Positions 46,591 through 47,370 of a DNA stretch of 47,370 nucleotides are shown one piece after another; position 1 is the first letter of the stretch; each line of letters starts with the position of its first letter. The stretch covers positions 1-47,370 of the forward strand of contig CATLEQ010000002.1 of NCBI GenBank assembly GCA_949915905.1, written 5' to 3'. The notes under the pieces were generated by a model. It was not told the DNA's origin. It did no database searches and saw only the letters and a program-made list of their open reading frames with translations. The DNA is from an uncultured Lachnospiraceae bacterium. GTDB lineage: Bacteria; Bacillota; Clostridia; Lachnospirales; Lachnospiraceae. The translations under genes and the position numbers were made by a program.

Positions 46591-47034
46591 ATGATAGAAA
46601 TTCTTGACATTTCCATCTTTGAAAATGGGCAAAATTGCATATCTCTGGGAAAACTGAATCCTAACATAATTACTTTTTTAACAGAAAAGGTACCTCATTT
46701 GTCAGGAATCCTCAATTCAAATACAGACATTCTTTTTTGGAAAGACAGAGTCAAACACACGGAATTGCATAAAAACGACTTTATTTCAGACAATGAATTT
46801 TATAACTGTTTAGAACAAATACCTTCCATTATTGCCAACCCGGACTATTTAAGCATACACCCTAAAGATAATAGCATTTCATTTATAAAAGATTTTTCCT
46901 CTCATGTCTCGGTTGCCATCCGAATCTCCGCAACCGGAACCTTATCTTATCGTACTATGTATCCAATCACGGATGCACAATTGACCAATTATATCAGCAA
47001 AGGAAGAGCTTGGGCTTGGAATAAAAAAACTTGA
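46591..47034 (+). CDS. PBECR-type (phage Barnase-EndoU-ColicinE5/D-RelE-like) nuclease domain protein
   Basis: DILFWKDRVKHTELHKNDFISDNEFYNCLEQIPSIIANPDYLSIHPKDNSISFIKDFSSHVSVAIRISATGTLSYRTMYPITDAQLTNYISKGRAW. Confidence 0.65.
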   Translation: MIEILDISIFENGQNCISLGKLNPNIITFLTEKVPHLSGILNSNTDILFWKDRVKHTELHKNDFISDNEFYNCLEQIPSIIANPDYLSIHPKDNSISFIKDFSSHVSVAIRISATGTLSYRTMYPITDAQLTNYISKGRAWAWNKKT

Positions 47035-47058
47035 CTTTATAGCAAAATATTGTATAAT
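47031..47058 (+). promoter_or_regulatory. Sigma-70/A-type promoter
   Basis: TTGACT (47031-47036) - 16 nt - TATAAT (47053-47058). Confidence 0.75.
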
Positions 47059-47064
47059 TGAATT

Positions 47065-47212
47065 GACAAAAACATAAGCTACATTGAATGAAATCTGAGG
47101 ACGGAACAGGCGGCCGTCACGCCCTATGGGTCTTAAAAGAGATGTGGGATTGCCACCCCACCTATTTCATTCAAAGTTGAAAGGCAGATAACCTTGGTTA
47201 TCTGCCTTTTGC
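47065..47212 (+). ncRNA. Candidate structured small RNA, class not recognised
   Basis: Promoter just upstream; closing stem TTGAATGAAAT (47084-47094)/ATTTCATTCAA (47164-47174) around a GC-rich core; ends in a strong terminator; no coding frame. Confidence 0.6.
47180..47211. terminator. Terminator shared by the ncRNA (+) and overlapping the PucR-like gene stop (-)
   Basis: AAAGGCAGATAACC-tt-GGTTATCTGCCTTTT. Confidence 0.85.
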
Positions 47213-47370
47213 CACCTCTATTCCTTTCTTCTGCAAATACTCCACGATTTCAATCGAATATATGATTTGCAGACATTCCTCCGCATCCGCAAAATCATGT
47301 CCCAGCTTGTCCGTTAGCTGCTCAATCCGGTAAAGCATCGTGTTTCTATGCACATGCAGCCGCTTCGCCG
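47198..47370 (-). CDS. PucR/CdaR-type transcriptional regulator, C-terminal HTH (partial, runs off the right edge)
   Basis: Minus-strand translation AAKRLHVHRNTMLYRIEQLTDKLGHDFADAEECLQIIYSIEIVEYLQKKGIEVAKGR*. Confidence 0.85.
   Translation of the reverse strand, partial: AKRLHVHRNTMLYRIEQLTDKLGHDFADAEECLQIIYSIEIVEYLQKKGIEVAKGR

Noticed and set aside
47084-47174. 6S RNA, SRP RNA or a known riboswitch
   Set aside because: Length and conserved motifs (central bubble, GGAAGGAAGCAGC-type SRP loop, T-box or GEMM motifs) are not present, so it is left as unclassified.
1-47370. CRISPR arrays, tRNA or rRNA genes
   Set aside because: No regularly spaced repeats and no tRNA/rRNA signature sequences seen on reading either strand.

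Overview
The window looks like a join of two unrelated genomic backgrounds. Positions 1 to ~4,145 are Bacteroidales-like: a CusA/CzcA RND efflux pump, its His-rich adaptor, and a truncated DUF4954 protein. From ~4,145 onward the DNA is Firmicutes/Lachnospiraceae-like. The join truncates a gene on each side (DUF4954 N-terminus, UDP-sugar epimerase C-terminus), so an assembly chimera is the leading explanation. The main feature is a co-oriented minus-strand island (~28.5 to 4.2 kb) that starts with a flagellin gene. The flagellin has a candidate sigma-28/sigma-D promoter and a leader resembling CsrA-binding flagellin leaders. Downstream genes are a GT2-TPR glycosyltransferase, a TagF/CDP-glycerol-glycerophosphotransferase-like protein with a propeller-like C-terminal extension, a cytidylyltransferase-Gfo/Idh fusion, GDPD, LicD, a second TagD-like cytidylyltransferase, PdxA-like, radical SAM, PLP aminotransferase, methyltransferase, GT2, alkaline-phosphatase-superfamily, DUF616, a GT4 pseudogene, TupA-like ATP-grasp, DUF362 and WbpO/WbpP-type enzymes. 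I read this as a flagellin (or surface-glycan) modification locus that may attach an unusual CDP-activated polyol or amino-alcohol phosphate. At least six of these proteins share a recurring Rossmann-like accessory module. The second half contains Rpn/PD-(D/E)XK nuclease genes: one disrupted by a ~137-bp MITE-like element with TIRs and a TSD, and one duplicated around a tyrosine recombinase. It also contains tandem XRE regulators, two GH2 enzymes, an in-frame solute-binding-lipoprotein/class II aldolase fusion, an L-fucose/arabinose isomerase family gene, a PBECR-like nuclease, an orphan structured ncRNA candidate and a partial PucR-type regulator. All family calls come from reading motifs by eye; no searches were run.
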